Positions 31,390-40,200 of a DNA stretch of 64,000 bases are shown in pieces. The number at the start of each line of letters is the position of its first letter. Within the stretch, counting starts at the first letter, position 1. The position numbers and the translations under genes are program-made. Origin of the DNA: CAYMZZ01 sp044463125 (GTDB lineage Bacteria; Bacteroidota; Bacteroidia; Chitinophagales; Chitinophagaceae); the NCBI GenBank assembly GCA_044463125.1, contig JBIQMS010000006.1:1-64000 (forward strand), read 5' to 3'. Below the pieces are notes generated by a model. It made no database searches. It was not told the DNA's origin and worked only from the letters and a program-made list of their open reading frames with translations.

Positions 31390-32502
31390 TTGTCGAGCCG
31401 ATTTCGCATATTCACCCGTAAGTTTTTGCTCATCACCAACGCGTTTGTCGTTTTCATCTACCTGCTTTCCGCCTTTTCGCCCCATGTAGATCCGCAGCGC
31501 TGGTGGTTCATATCAGTATTAGGGTTGGGCTTTCCCATCCTTCTTTTGATTAATCTGTTTTTTATTGCCGGTTGGTTGTTTGTGAAGCGGCGTTATGCCT
31601 GGCTTTCCGTGCTGACGCTTCTGATTTCTTATAAAAGTATCAGTGTATTTATAGCCTTTCATCCTGGAGCAGGATTCAGCGAACAGAAAAAGGAGGGCGA
31701 GATTCGCATTGCCACCTGGAATGTGGCACGCTTTATTGAGATGCGACGCAACTTCAACAAAGGCAGCCGTACGCGGCTTCGGATGATGGAACAGATTGCC
31801 GCTCAAAATGCCGATGTGCTATGCCTGCAGGAGTTTTTTCATTCACTGGCGTCCGACTGGTATCCCAATCTCACTTATATCAGCAAAAATTATAACTATC
31901 CCTATTATTTCTTTTCGCATGATGTGGATGGCGACAAGCATTTTACCGGCAGTGTCATTTTTTCCCGTTACCCGATAGTGGACAGTGGCCTGATCCGCTA
32001 TCCACGCCCATCACTACCCGAGGCGCTGATGTATGCCGACATAAAGGTGAAACAAGATACCATACGCGTGTACACTACGCATTTACAATCGCTGCAGTTC
32101 AAGCCTTCCGATTATGAAAAAATAGAAAATATCAAATCGGTGGAGGATGGGATTGTGGACAATTCGAAAATGATATTTTCCAAATTGCGCACCGGCATCA
32201 CCAACCGAAAGATTCAGGCCGATATTGTGCACCAACTGATGCAGGACAGCCCCTATCCCAATCTTTTTTGTGGCGACCTGAATGATGTGCCCAATTCCTA
32301 CGCCTATTTTCAGGTAAAGGGAAAAATGCAGGACGCTTTTCTTAAGAAAGGCTTTGGCATTGGCCGCACTTTCAACGCACTTTCACCAACGCTTCGCATC
32401 GATTATATAATGGCCGATCCCCGGTTTCGTATTCGCCAGTTCAAAAGAATAGTGAAAGAGTATTCGGATCATTATATGTTGGTGGCGGATGTGGGGATGT
32501 GA
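31390..32502 (+). CDS. endonuclease/exonuclease/phosphatase family membrane protein
   Basis: A 370-residue protein with two or three N-terminal membrane segments (about 9-95) and an EEP-fold hydrolase domain (about 105-370). Catalytic motifs: IRIATWNVARF, LCLQEFF, the Asn/Asp of FCGDLNDVPNSYAY, and the final SDHYMLVADV His. The EEP fold includes DNases, sphingomyelinases and phosphoinositide phosphatases; the substrate here is unknown, but the active site should face outward. The only start that retains the membrane segments is TTG at 31390 (an in-frame stop lies two codons upstream). Confidence 0.85.
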   Translation: MSSRFRIFTRKFLLITNAFVVFIYLLSAFSPHVDPQRWWFISVLGLGFPILLLINLFFIAGWLFVKRRYAWLSVLTLLISYKSISVFIAFHPGAGFSEQKKEGEIRIATWNVARFIEMRRNFNKGSRTRLRMMEQIAAQNADVLCLQEFFHSLASDWYPNLTYISKNYNYPYYFFSHDVDGDKHFTGSVIFSRYPIVDSGLIRYPRPSLPEALMYADIKVKQDTIRVYTTHLQSLQFKPSDYEKIENIKSVEDGIVDNSKMIFSKLRTGITNRKIQADIVHQLMQDSPYPNLFCGDLNDVPNSYAYFQVKGKMQDAFLKKGFGIGRTFNALSPTLRIDYIMADPRFRIRQFKRIVKEYSDHYMLVADVGM

Positions 32503-32503
32503 G

Positions 32504-32604
32504 AACGTTATACGTAGTACGTTTTACGTAGTACGTTCTTTCAGGCAGTTAAAGCTATTCCTTAAAAATCATAACGTATTACGTAATACGTAAAACGTAA
32601 AACT
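32504..32604. repeat. two ACGTANN heptad arms between EEP gene and cysS
   Basis: ACGTTAT / ACGTAGT units (32504-32537) begin at the EEP stop codon and are mirrored by ACGTAAT / ACGTAAA units (32571-32604). The ACGT core is self-complementary so either arm can also fold on itself. Confidence 0.8.
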
Positions 32605-32611
32605 TACATCT

Positions 32612-32619
32612 TAAATTTG
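32612..32619 (+). promoter_or_regulatory. cysS promoter -7 element
   Basis: TAAATTTG matches TAnnTTTG exactly and ends 19 nt before the cysS ATG. It immediately follows the heptad array. Confidence 0.5.
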
Positions 32620-32638
32620 CGCTTTCTAATACAAACAT

Positions 32639-34135
32639 ATGAGCGAGCTACGTATATATAATTCCTATTCCCGGGAAAAAGAAGTTTTCACTCCCCTTAC
32701 GCCGGGGCATGTGGGTATGTATGTGTGTGGTCCCACGGTTAGTGGGGAAAGTCACCTGGGTCATGCACGGCCTTATATTACCTTCGATGTGGTGTATCGT
32801 TACCTGATGAGCCTGGGCTATAAAGTGCGTTATGTGCGCAACATTACCGATGCCGGTCATTTTGAGGAAGAAGGTCGGGAAGCGGAAGATAAAATCTCCA
32901 AGAAGGCGGTGCTCGAAAAGCTGGAGCCCATGGAGTTGGTGCAGAAGTATACCAATCTTTTTCATTGGGCGATGGATCAGTTCAATACGCTGCCTCCCTC
33001 CATTGAGCCCACCGCCACTGGCCACATTGTGGAGCAGATCGGGATGATACAGGAACTCATTAAAGCGGGCTACGCTTATGAAAAGAATGGCTCGGTTTAT
33101 TTTGATGTGAAGAAATATGCCGCCAGCTACGATTATGGCAAACTGAGCGGCCGCGTATTGGGCGAGTTGCTCGAAACTACCCGCGACCTGGAAGGACAGG
33201 AAGAGAAGCGTGACCGTGCCGATTTTGCGCTCTGGAAAAAAGCGGCTCCCGAACATATCATGCGCTGGCAGAGTCCCTGGGGAGTGGGTTTCCCCGGCTG
33301 GCATATTGAGTGCTCGGCTATGGCTACCAAATACCTGGGTGCGCAATTCGATATACATGGTGGTGGTATGGACCTGATGTTTCCACACCATGAAAGTGAA
33401 ATTGCCCAAAGCACCATTTGCAATCATGTGGCGCCTGTACGGTACTGGATGCACAACAACATGATTACCATCAATGGGAAGAAGATGGGCAAGAGCTACA
33501 ACAATACCATCACCCTCACGGAAATGTTTAGTGGTGGCAACCCCATCCTGGAAAAAGCCTATCACCCCATGGTGATTCGTTTTTTCATTCTCCAAACCCA
33601 TTATCGCAGCACACTTGATTTCAGCAATGAAGCTTTGCAGGCGGCGGAGAAAGGACTGAAGCGACTTTGGGAAGCCTATGAGCAATTGCAGAAATTTTCG
33701 CCGGATGCTGCAGGCGAAGTGGCTGGCCAGCCCGCTACAGATAGCAAACTCCGGCAACTGGTGGGTGAGCTGGATGGTTTCATGAACGATGATTTCAGTA
33801 CAGCCCGGGTAATGGCTAATTTCTTTGAAATGGTACCCGTCATCAATTCCATCAAAGATAAAGCCCTTCCGCTAACGGCTATCAGCCGCGATACCCTGTT
33901 GCTGTGCCAGACAACCCTTAAAAAATACATGGAAGATATCCTGGGGCTACGCGGTATCACAGAAGCGGATAACGATCAGCTCAAGGGCGTAATGGAGCTG
34001 CTGCTCGATATCAGGCGTGAAGCACGGTCGCGCAAGGATTTTGTAACATCCGATAAAATCCGCAATCAATTGGCCGCCCTGGGTATCCTGGTAAAAGATG
34101 AAAAGGATGGAACCATGAGCTATAGCTTTGAGTAG
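32639..34135 (+). CDS. cysS: cysteinyl-tRNA synthetase
   Basis: CysRS charges tRNA-Cys. The 498-residue protein has the class I HIGH-type motif in VSGESHLGHARPY, the zinc Cys in YVCGPTV (about residue 31) and the other zinc ligands in IECSAMA and PHHESEIAQS, and the KMSKS-type loop as KKMGKSYNN. Length matches bacterial CysRS. Monocistronic; convergent with the oxidoreductase gene with only 12 nt between the stop codons. Confidence 0.97.
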   Translation: MSELRIYNSYSREKEVFTPLTPGHVGMYVCGPTVSGESHLGHARPYITFDVVYRYLMSLGYKVRYVRNITDAGHFEEEGREAEDKISKKAVLEKLEPMELVQKYTNLFHWAMDQFNTLPPSIEPTATGHIVEQIGMIQELIKAGYAYEKNGSVYFDVKKYAASYDYGKLSGRVLGELLETTRDLEGQEEKRDRADFALWKKAAPEHIMRWQSPWGVGFPGWHIECSAMATKYLGAQFDIHGGGMDLMFPHHESEIAQSTICNHVAPVRYWMHNNMITINGKKMGKSYNNTITLTEMFSGGNPILEKAYHPMVIRFFILQTHYRSTLDFSNEALQAAEKGLKRLWEAYEQLQKFSPDAAGEVAGQPATDSKLRQLVGELDGFMNDDFSTARVMANFFEMVPVINSIKDKALPLTAISRDTLLLCQTTLKKYMEDILGLRGITEADNDQLKGVMELLLDIRREARSRKDFVTSDKIRNQLAALGILVKDEKDGTMSYSFE

Positions 34136-34147
34136 CCTTAAGCCTTG

Positions 34148-35470
34148 CTATAACTTTGGCAATTTGTAGCCGTTGTGGTATAGTTTGGTATAATATTTCT
34201 TTTGCACTTTTTTGTCGCTAAAGCTTTGTTTGCCTGCATCCCATACCAGTTTCTTTCCGCTACGATAAGCGATATTTCCCATTTGTGCCACATTGGCTAC
34301 ATGGGCGGCATCTTGAATAGGGCAATGCAGGGTTTCGGGCTTGTTGTTGCGGATAGCATCAATGAAATTTTTCCAATGTAGTTCCAGGCCATTGTCCACG
34401 GGTTTTTGATAGGGTTTCACGACCTTGTTTTTACTTTGGCGCTCTTCTATCACTTCCCATCCTCCCCGGTTCATGATCAGGGTGCCGTTATTGCCTATAA
34501 AAGCGATGCCATGATCTCTTCCGTATGACCCGTTATCGATCCCCATGGCTGAATCCCAAACCAGGTTGAATCCATCGAACTCATAGAGCGTGGTGAGTGT
34601 ATCCGGTGTTTCCTGGGCCAGATCGGGGTAAGCAAAGGGACCGCCTAAGGCAGCAATAGTTTTGGGCGCACTGGCTTTCATACCCAGCAAACCATAATCG
34701 AGCAGGTGCACGCCCCAGTCGGTCATCAGTCCACCCGCATAGTCCCAAAACCAGCGGAAGTGGAAATGGAAGCGGCTGGCATTAAAAGGTCTGGTGGGCG
34801 CTGGTCCCAGCCAGGTTTTATAATCCACCCCACTGGGAGGGGCACTATCCGCTACTACAGGTTGAGGGCGCATCCAGCCCTGGTAGCACCACACTTTTAC
34901 GGTGCGGATCATTCCCAACTGTCCGCTATGCACAAAATCCACCGCGTCGCGGAAGTGTTGCTGGCTTCGTTGCCACTGGCCAACCTGTACCAGGCGACCG
35001 GTTTGCTCCTGGGCGCGAACCATGGCCGCGCATTCGCCCATGCTATTGCCCGCGGGCTTTTCCACATACACGTGCTTGCCGGCCTGCACCGCATCAATCA
35101 TTTGCAGCGCATGCCAATGGTCGGGAGTGCCAATCATGATCACATCAATATCCTTATCATCCAAAAGGCTGCGGTAGTCGCCGGTTATTTTCAGTTTGGA
35201 AGCGTCGCCACCATTCTTGCTGTATTCGGCGAGGCGATTGGTAATGGCGGACTGGTCGATGTCGCAAACGGCAACCAGTTCCACGCCCGGCACTTTCAGG
35301 GCCGCCATGGTATTGGCCCAACCCATGCCTTTGATGCCGATGGAAGCGAGTCGGATTCTATCGGAAGGAGCCTTGTAGCTCCCAAATGCCTGTTGAAAGA
35401 AGGAGGGCGCCAGCATGGCGCCAGCGGCAATCTTTGCAGTTTGGCTGATGAATTTCCTGCGGTTTTGCAT
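34148..35470 (-). CDS. exported Gfo/Idh/MocA family oxidoreductase
   Basis: A 440-residue NAD(P)-dependent oxidoreductase. It starts with a twin-arginine-like signal (NRRKFISQTAKIAAGAMLAP), then a Rossmann domain (RLASIGIKGMGWAN, VYVEKPAGNSM near residue 130) and the C-terminal Gfo/Idh/MocA alpha/beta domain. Tat-exported members of this family in Bacteroidota act on sugars or sugar derivatives, but the substrate is unknown. It is monocistronic and divergent from the fasciclin gene. Confidence 0.85.
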   Translation of the reverse strand: MQNRRKFISQTAKIAAGAMLAPSFFQQAFGSYKAPSDRIRLASIGIKGMGWANTMAALKVPGVELVAVCDIDQSAITNRLAEYSKNGGDASKLKITGDYRSLLDDKDIDVIMIGTPDHWHALQMIDAVQAGKHVYVEKPAGNSMGECAAMVRAQEQTGRLVQVGQWQRSQQHFRDAVDFVHSGQLGMIRTVKVWCYQGWMRPQPVVADSAPPSGVDYKTWLGPAPTRPFNASRFHFHFRWFWDYAGGLMTDWGVHLLDYGLLGMKASAPKTIAALGGPFAYPDLAQETPDTLTTLYEFDGFNLVWDSAMGIDNGSYGRDHGIAFIGNNGTLIMNRGGWEVIEERQSKNKVVKPYQKPVDNGLELHWKNFIDAIRNNKPETLHCPIQDAAHVANVAQMGNIAYRSGKKLVWDAGKQSFSDKKVQKKYYTKLYHNGYKLPKL

Positions 35471-35563
35471 GATCTTTTTTTAAATATGGCAGAATGATCT
35501 TCAAAATACGAAAGATTGGCTTTTGTTATCCCATTTCTATCGAATTAAGGGGACTCCTTAAAC

Positions 35564-35617
35564 AAACTGACTCCCTGCAGGCGTCGATTCACTCCCATAA
35601 TGCTACGATTCACTCCC
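35564..35617 (+). promoter_or_regulatory. three direct repeats phased at 21 bp (possible LytTR operator)
   Basis: CGATTCACTCCC occurs at 35585-35596 and 35606-35617, and the related AACTGACTCCC-type site ends at 35575, so three sites fall in exact 21-bp register on the same helix face. Paired direct repeats with about 21-bp spacing are typical of LytTR DNA-binding sites. A LytTR regulator is encoded 2.3 kb downstream. The target would be the fasciclin gene (start 35676). Regulator assignment is inference. Confidence 0.45.
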
Positions 35618-35675
35618 GAGGCCGTACAAAATGGTCCCTAATGATGTTAGATAGGTTAAACAAAACAAGTTAACT

Positions 35676-36632
35676 ATGCAATTCTCAAAATTCTTTATCC
35701 CCCGCAATCTGGTTCTGGGCCTGAGCCTGGTAACCCTGCTGACAAGCTGCGACAAGGACGACGATGATACGCCTCCTCCCAGCAGCACCATTACTGATCT
35801 TGTAGTGGCCGACGCCAACTTTAGTTTGCTCGAAGCCGCTGTGGTAAAAGCCAACCTGGCTGCCACACTGAGTGGTACCGGCCCCTTCACCGTATTCGCC
35901 CCCGATGATGCGGCTTTTGCTGCCAGCGGACTGGATGCTGCTGACCTGAATGGCCTTACGCAGCAGGAAGCAAGCTCCATCATCCTGTATCATGCCCTGG
36001 GTTCTGAGATCCGTTCCAGCCAGGTGCCTGAAGGACCCAATGCAAAAGTGGTAACAGCCAGCGGCGACTCTGTGTATGTAACCCGCAATAGCAATGGTGT
36101 ATTTGTAAATGGTATCCGGGTGAACACTGCCGATATTGATGCCGATAATGGCGTGATTCATAAAATTGATCGTGTATTGCTACCCCCGGGAACTAATACC
36201 ATCGTGGATGTGGCTGTAGCAGGCGGACTGGATTCGCTGGTAAAAGCTGTATTGCGTGCTGACAGCGAGCCCGGCGGTGCACCTGGTCTGGCAACCACAC
36301 TGGGATCAGCTACCCTCACCGTATTTGCTCCCACCAACCAGGCTTTCACCAACCTGCTGAATGCCCTGAGCCTCGACGATATTAATGATATTCCTATCGC
36401 TACCCTGGTAGCTGTATTGCAGTACCATGTAGTGGGCGGACGTGCTTTCTCCAGCGACCTGGCAAATGGCGCACTCCCCATGCTGGCTGGTGGCAACACC
36501 ACAGTGAGCCTTAGCGGCGGAGCCACTATCACAGGTAATGGCAACGGCGGTTCGGCTTCCAATATCATTGCCACGAACATTATGGGCCGCAACGGCGTTG
36601 TACACCTGATTGACAGGGTGCTGCTGCCTTAA
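35676..36632 (+). CDS. fasciclin (FAS1) domain lipoprotein
   Basis: A 318-residue lipoprotein: signal with lipobox LLTSC (Cys25), an acidic DKDDDDT stretch, and two FAS1 domains (about 38-167 and 172-318). Each has the typical TVFAPDDAAF or TVFAPTNQAF, ILYHALG or LQYHVVGG, and the end motif GVIHKIDRVLLP or GVVHLIDRVLLP. FAS1 proteins mediate adhesion or matrix contacts. Cell-surface localisation is likely for a lipoprotein with an acidic start of this kind. Possibly regulated by the LytS/LytTR pair encoded next to it. Confidence 0.93.
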   Translation: MQFSKFFIPRNLVLGLSLVTLLTSCDKDDDDTPPPSSTITDLVVADANFSLLEAAVVKANLAATLSGTGPFTVFAPDDAAFAASGLDAADLNGLTQQEASSIILYHALGSEIRSSQVPEGPNAKVVTASGDSVYVTRNSNGVFVNGIRVNTADIDADNGVIHKIDRVLLPPGTNTIVDVAVAGGLDSLVKAVLRADSEPGGAPGLATTLGSATLTVFAPTNQAFTNLLNALSLDDINDIPIATLVAVLQYHVVGGRAFSSDLANGALPMLAGGNTTVSLSGGATITGNGNGGSASNIIATNIMGRNGVVHLIDRVLLP

Positions 36633-36639
36633 AATATTT

Positions 36640-36759
36640 AAGACCTATCAGGTTTGAAAAACCTGATAGGTCTTGAGTACACACCTGTAAGGTTTTTTAA
36701 AACCTTACAGGTGTTTGAAAAAAACCTTACAGGTGTTTGAAAAAAACCTTACAGGTGTG
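36640..36759. repeat. two 16-bp hairpins plus tandem ACCTTACAGGTG copies
   Basis: Hairpin 1: AAGACCTATCAGGTTT pairs with 36659-36674 across a GAA loop. Hairpin 2: ACACCTGTAAGGTTTT (36681-36696) pairs with 36699-36714. Two more direct copies of the right arm follow at 36721 and 36743 (period 21-22 nt). The ACCTTACAGGT word is the one found at 9551-9599. Likely a terminator after the fasciclin gene, expanded by tandem duplication. Confidence 0.8.
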
Positions 36760-36801
36760 TATTTCAAACTCTGTGGACGTGCACCTTTGAAAGACCCAAC
36801 G

Positions 36802-36899
36802 AATGGGGAAGACCGGAACGAATTGATTGTCAGGAAATGCAGCAGGGAGACAGATTTTGCATTTCAGTTTAGCGAGCTACAATTCCGGTCTCCCCATTT
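36802..36899 (+). other. nested inverted repeat upstream of the LytS-like kinase
   Basis: AATGGGGAAGACCGGAA (36802-36818) pairs, with one extra base, with 36883-36899; inside, GAAATGCA (36834-36841) pairs with TGCATTTC (36858-36865). The 98-nt element ends 12 nt before the kinase ATG and could be a structured 5' leader or a small non-autonomous repeat. No sequence family recognised. Confidence 0.5.
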
Positions 36900-36911
36900 A
36901 ATTATTGGTTT

Positions 36912-37940
36912 ATGTTCAGGCATCGGTATCGATATATTTTTATCCTGGTTCTGGCGCTTTATACCTTCCTGAATACGGTAATTTGTGAAGTTTACCATTA
37001 TTTCGGGATCGATATAGAATGGTACTACGCGCTACTCACTATCACCGCCATCACCTTCTTCATCTGGGAAGGCAATCGATTGGTGGAGCCGCTTGTTTAT
37101 AAGCGATTCGAATCTCATCGCAACAAAATCTATTTCCTCGTTAGCTTCTTCTTCGCGGGTGTAGGAATTTCCATGACGGCTACCCTGGGTGTAGTAAGCC
37201 TGGTGGGCAATGTGTTTCATAACTATACCTGGGAACAAAACCTGAACCCTCTCAAGCTGAATATCATTTACGCGGGACTTGTAAACCTGCTTTTCCACCT
37301 TTTGCATGCCATATTCTTTTTTTTCCAGGAATACAAACGGCATTGGGCCGAAGCGGAGCAATTGCGCAAGGTGAGCACGCAGGCGCAAATACAATTGGTG
37401 AAAAGCCAGATTAACCCGCATTTTCTTTTTAATAACCTGAACGTATTGTCGGGAATGGTCATCCGCGAAAACCCGGACGCCAATCATTTTATTGAAGAAT
37501 TTGCGAAAGTGTACCGCTATGTGTTGAATAATCAGGACAAGGAACTGGTGGAGCTGAAATCGGAACTGGATTTTATTCAACCTTATTTATTCCTGTTGCG
37601 GAAGCGATTTGACAGCGGCCTGCATGTCAATATCGACATTCCTCCCCAGTACATGCGGCATTATGTTATACCCATCGCGTTGCAAATGCTGATCGAAAAT
37701 GCAATCAAGCACAATATCGTGTCGAGGAGTAAGCCCCTGCATATTGACATTCATGCCAATGGAAACCAAACACTTGTGGTGAGGAACAACTTACAGCCGC
37801 GGCAGGTGCCGGAGCCTTCGAGCCAGATAGGGCTAAAAAATATTCAGCAACGGTATGAACTCATTTCCGGTCGGGATGTTATAATCCGTCAGACACACGA
37901 AGTTTTTGAGGTATCGTTGCCATTAATAAGCCTTAATTGA
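36912..37940 (+). CDS. LytS-type sensor histidine kinase
   Basis: A 342-residue membrane kinase: four hydrophobic segments (about 6-25, 38-58, 72-98, 110-140), a short coiled coil, the His_kinase motif QINPHFLFNNLNVLSG with the phospho-accepting His (about 175), and a GHKL ATPase domain with MLIENAIKHN and GLKNIQQRYEL. Such kinases pair with LytTR regulators; the gene for one starts 5 nt downstream. The signal is unknown and no extracellular domain of size is visible. Confidence 0.9.
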   Translation: MFRHRYRYIFILVLALYTFLNTVICEVYHYFGIDIEWYYALLTITAITFFIWEGNRLVEPLVYKRFESHRNKIYFLVSFFFAGVGISMTATLGVVSLVGNVFHNYTWEQNLNPLKLNIIYAGLVNLLFHLLHAIFFFFQEYKRHWAEAEQLRKVSTQAQIQLVKSQINPHFLFNNLNVLSGMVIRENPDANHFIEEFAKVYRYVLNNQDKELVELKSELDFIQPYLFLLRKRFDSGLHVNIDIPPQYMRHYVIPIALQMLIENAIKHNIVSRSKPLHIDIHANGNQTLVVRNNLQPRQVPEPSSQIGLKNIQQRYELISGRDVIIRQTHEVFEVSLPLISLN

Positions 37941-37945
37941 CATCC

Positions 37946-38704
37946 ATGAAAATACTGATCGTGGAAGACGAGAAGCTTGCTGCTGAAAGGCTGCAAACAC
38001 TGGTACACGAATACGATTCGTCTATCGAAGTGGTAGCCTGCCTGGAAAGCATTGAGGATACGGTAGATTACCTCAAGCATCATGCGCAACCCGATCTCAT
38101 ACTCATGGATATTCACCTGAGTGATGGGCACAGTTTTGAGATCTTTAAGCAGGTGCGTGTTGACCGCCCCGTGATTTTCACCACCGCTTACGACCAGTAT
38201 GCGCTGGAAGCATTTAAGATTTTCAGTATCGATTATATCCTGAAGCCGGTAAGCCTTCGTTCGCTTGCCGCCGCCATCAATAAATACAAATCACTTTCTC
38301 AATCTTTTATTCCCACTGATCTTAGTCGGTTGTCGTTGGGGCCAATACAGGCTCCTGCGAAGAAACGATTTTTGGGAAAAGTAGGTCAAAGGCTCTTCTT
38401 TATAGAACTGGATGATATCGCCTATTTTCAGGCCGATAACAAGATTGTTCACCTGGTTGACCGTGAAGGCAACCGTTTTGTGGTGGATTATACCCTGGAG
38501 CGATTGGAGCAATTGCTGGATTCCACCGAGTTTTTCCGGCTCAACCGTCGCTTTATTGTAAGAGTAAGCGCCATACAGCAGGTGAAGCCCTATTTCAACA
38601 ACCGCCTCAAGATTGCCATTAAGGGCTGCAACGCCGCCGAAGAAGATATGGTGATCAGCCGCGACAGGGTAGCTGAGTTCAGAGCATGGGCTGAGAATGC
38701 CTGA
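37946..38704 (+). CDS. LytTR family response regulator
   Basis: A 252-residue regulator: receiver domain (1-120) with phospho-acceptor Asp in LILMDIHLSDG (about 54) and the Lys of DYILKPV, and a C-terminal LytTR DNA-binding domain (about 145-250) including FFRLNRRFIVRVSAIQQV. It starts with MKILIVEDE at ATG 37946 (a TTG three codons earlier overlaps the kinase stop). It forms a two-component pair with the kinase. The phased repeats at 35564-35617 are a candidate operator. Confidence 0.92.
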   Translation: MKILIVEDEKLAAERLQTLVHEYDSSIEVVACLESIEDTVDYLKHHAQPDLILMDIHLSDGHSFEIFKQVRVDRPVIFTTAYDQYALEAFKIFSIDYILKPVSLRSLAAAINKYKSLSQSFIPTDLSRLSLGPIQAPAKKRFLGKVGQRLFFIELDDIAYFQADNKIVHLVDREGNRFVVDYTLERLEQLLDSTEFFRLNRRFIVRVSAIQQVKPYFNNRLKIAIKGCNAAEEDMVISRDRVAEFRAWAENA

Positions 38705-38716
38705 TCAGTAGAAGAG

Positions 38717-39391
38717 TTATTTGCGTGCAAGGACCATTTCACGTTTGCCCGGAGGGCCGGGCGATTTCTCCACTTTCCATCCAGCCGATTCCATATTTTT
38801 TCTTACTACTGTTTTACTACAATAGGTAGTAAGTATAGCACCCGGTAAGCATCTTTGCCAAAGGCTGGCAAATACTTCAGGGCTCCACAATTCGGGCTGG
38901 GCCGAAGGTGCGAATGCATCGAAATAAACCAGATTGAAACCACTCAGTCCCGACGGCAGACTTTGTATGTCGGCATGAATTTTCTGGAAATGAAAACCCG
39001 CTACTGGCTCAATCACTTCGCCCGCTTTACACTCGTGGAGGTGCATGAAAGCTGATTGCAGGCTGGGTTCGCCCAATTGGTGACAGTAGTTTAGCTCCAG
39101 GGCCAATGCTGGCTCAATCGGATACTTTTCCACCGATACATACTCCAACTGCGTTCCATGCTTTGTTGTGTACAACATGCTCAGCAAAGCATTGAGGCCG
39201 GTGCCCAATCCCATTTCGAAGATGCGGATGATCTGGCCGGGAAAGCGAGCGATGGCGTTGACCAGCCCCGCCTGTATAAAAACATGGTTCGATTCCTGGA
39301 TGGCGCCGTGTATGGAATGATAGGTTACATCCCAATCGGGGATGGAAATACTATGCGATCCATCGCGGGTAGCGATCAATTTTCTTTCCAC
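38717..39391 (-). CDS. mnmD: tRNA mnm5s2U34 methyltransferase MnmD
   Basis: A 224-residue SAM-dependent methyltransferase of the DUF752/MnmD family, matching the methyltransferase half of E. coli MnmC without the oxidase half. Visible: SAM motif IFEMGLGTGLNALLS, YVSVEKYPIEP, NLVYFDAFAPSAQPELWS, and LTTYCSKTVVRKNM. It completes the 5-methylaminomethyl modification at the tRNA wobble uridine. The start is GTG at 39391; AAATTTG followed by ACCA precedes it, similar to other start-proximal promoter elements. It is divergent from the second AlkA-type gene. Confidence 0.88.
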   Translation of the reverse strand: MERKLIATRDGSHSISIPDWDVTYHSIHGAIQESNHVFIQAGLVNAIARFPGQIIRIFEMGLGTGLNALLSMLYTTKHGTQLEYVSVEKYPIEPALALELNYCHQLGEPSLQSAFMHLHECKAGEVIEPVAGFHFQKIHADIQSLPSGLSGFNLVYFDAFAPSAQPELWSPEVFASLWQRCLPGAILTTYCSKTVVRKNMESAGWKVEKSPGPPGKREMVLARK

Positions 39392-39395
39392 TGGT

Positions 39396-39403
39396 CAAAT
39401 TTC
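39396..39403 (-). promoter_or_regulatory. mnmD -7-like element 4 nt before the start codon
   Basis: On the minus strand GAAATTTG differs from TAnnTTTG only at the first base and is separated by ACCA from the GTG start, the same 4-nt geometry as at lptB, rlmD and the rhomboid gene. Confidence 0.35.
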
Positions 39404-39455
39404 GTGTTTCGGTGCAAGATTTCTTCCTAATTTTTCAGCTCCTAATACTACAATT

Positions 39456-40058
39456 TTGGAATACATCATTCATTTAACAAAAGACCGTAAGCTTCGCCCA
39501 CTGGTGGAAGCTGCTGAACCCATTCGCCTGAAAAAAGCAAAGAATATCTATCTCTACCTTTGCCGCTCTATCATGAGCCAGCAGTTGTCGGTGAAGGTGG
39601 CGGCCATTATTCATCAGCGATTCCTGGATCTTTATGCTGGCCGCGAACCGCTTCCACAGGAATTGCTCGATACGCCATTCGATATACTCCGTGCCATAGG
39701 GCTGAGCAATGCCAAAACCAACTATGTGCGCAATGTGGCGGAGTTTGAACTGACGCAAGGTATGGACCATCGCCACCTGCAAAAGATGAGCAACGAAGAT
39801 GTGATTGATTACCTCACGCAGATTAAGGGAGTGGGACGATGGACGGTAGAAATGCTGCTGATGTTTGCCATGGGCAGGGAAGATGTACTGGCGCTCGATG
39901 ACCTGGGTATACAGCAAGCCATGACAAAACTCTATAAGCTGGATGCGACGGATAAAAAACAGATGAAAGCGGATATGGAAAGAATAGGGCGCAAATGGGC
40001 GCCATACAGGACTTATGCGTGCAGGATTTTGTGGGATTGGAAAGACGAGAAGAGATGA
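39456..40058 (+). CDS. AlkA-type DNA-3-methyladenine glycosylase (second of two)
   Basis: A 200-residue HhH-GPD glycosylase. The hairpin motif is TQIKGVGRWTVEML (about 121-134) and the catalytic Asp149 is in LALDDLGIQ. The conserved IMSQQLSVKVAA helix is near residue 39. The best start is TTG at 39456, giving LEYIIHLTKDRKL read with initiator Met; relatives start at this point, and longer frames would run into the divergent mnmD gene. Its stop TGA begins a GATTTGGG array. Distinct in sequence from the paralogue at 18064. Confidence 0.87.
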   Translation: MEYIIHLTKDRKLRPLVEAAEPIRLKKAKNIYLYLCRSIMSQQLSVKVAAIIHQRFLDLYAGREPLPQELLDTPFDILRAIGLSNAKTNYVRNVAEFELTQGMDHRHLQKMSNEDVIDYLTQIKGVGRWTVEMLLMFAMGREDVLALDDLGIQQAMTKLYKLDATDKKQMKADMERIGRKWAPYRTYACRILWDWKDEKR

Positions 40059-40200
40059 TTTGGGAATTTGTTTATTCGGATATTTGGTTTAAGGTTGAGG
40101 GTTTAAAGTTTAATTCGTCAACCTTAAACTTTAAACCCTCAACCCTAAACCAAACGTATAACGTATTACGTAAAACGTACTACGTATAACGTAAAACGTT
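40056..40200. repeat. composite of octads, TTTAAAG heptads and ACGTANN heptads
   Basis: TTTGGGAA-type octads start on the AlkA-type gene stop (40056-40088). TTTAAGG / TTTAAAG heptads and their complement (40089-40152) follow, then ACGTANN units (40153-40200). The last stretch encodes the C-terminal NVLRYT and TAG stop of the convergent epimerase (40180-40182). Confidence 0.85.

Noticed and set aside
36715..36972. 85-codon plus-strand frame before the LytS-like kinase
   Set aside because: It begins in tandem repeats and runs through the structured leader into the kinase gene in another frame; no recognisable protein.
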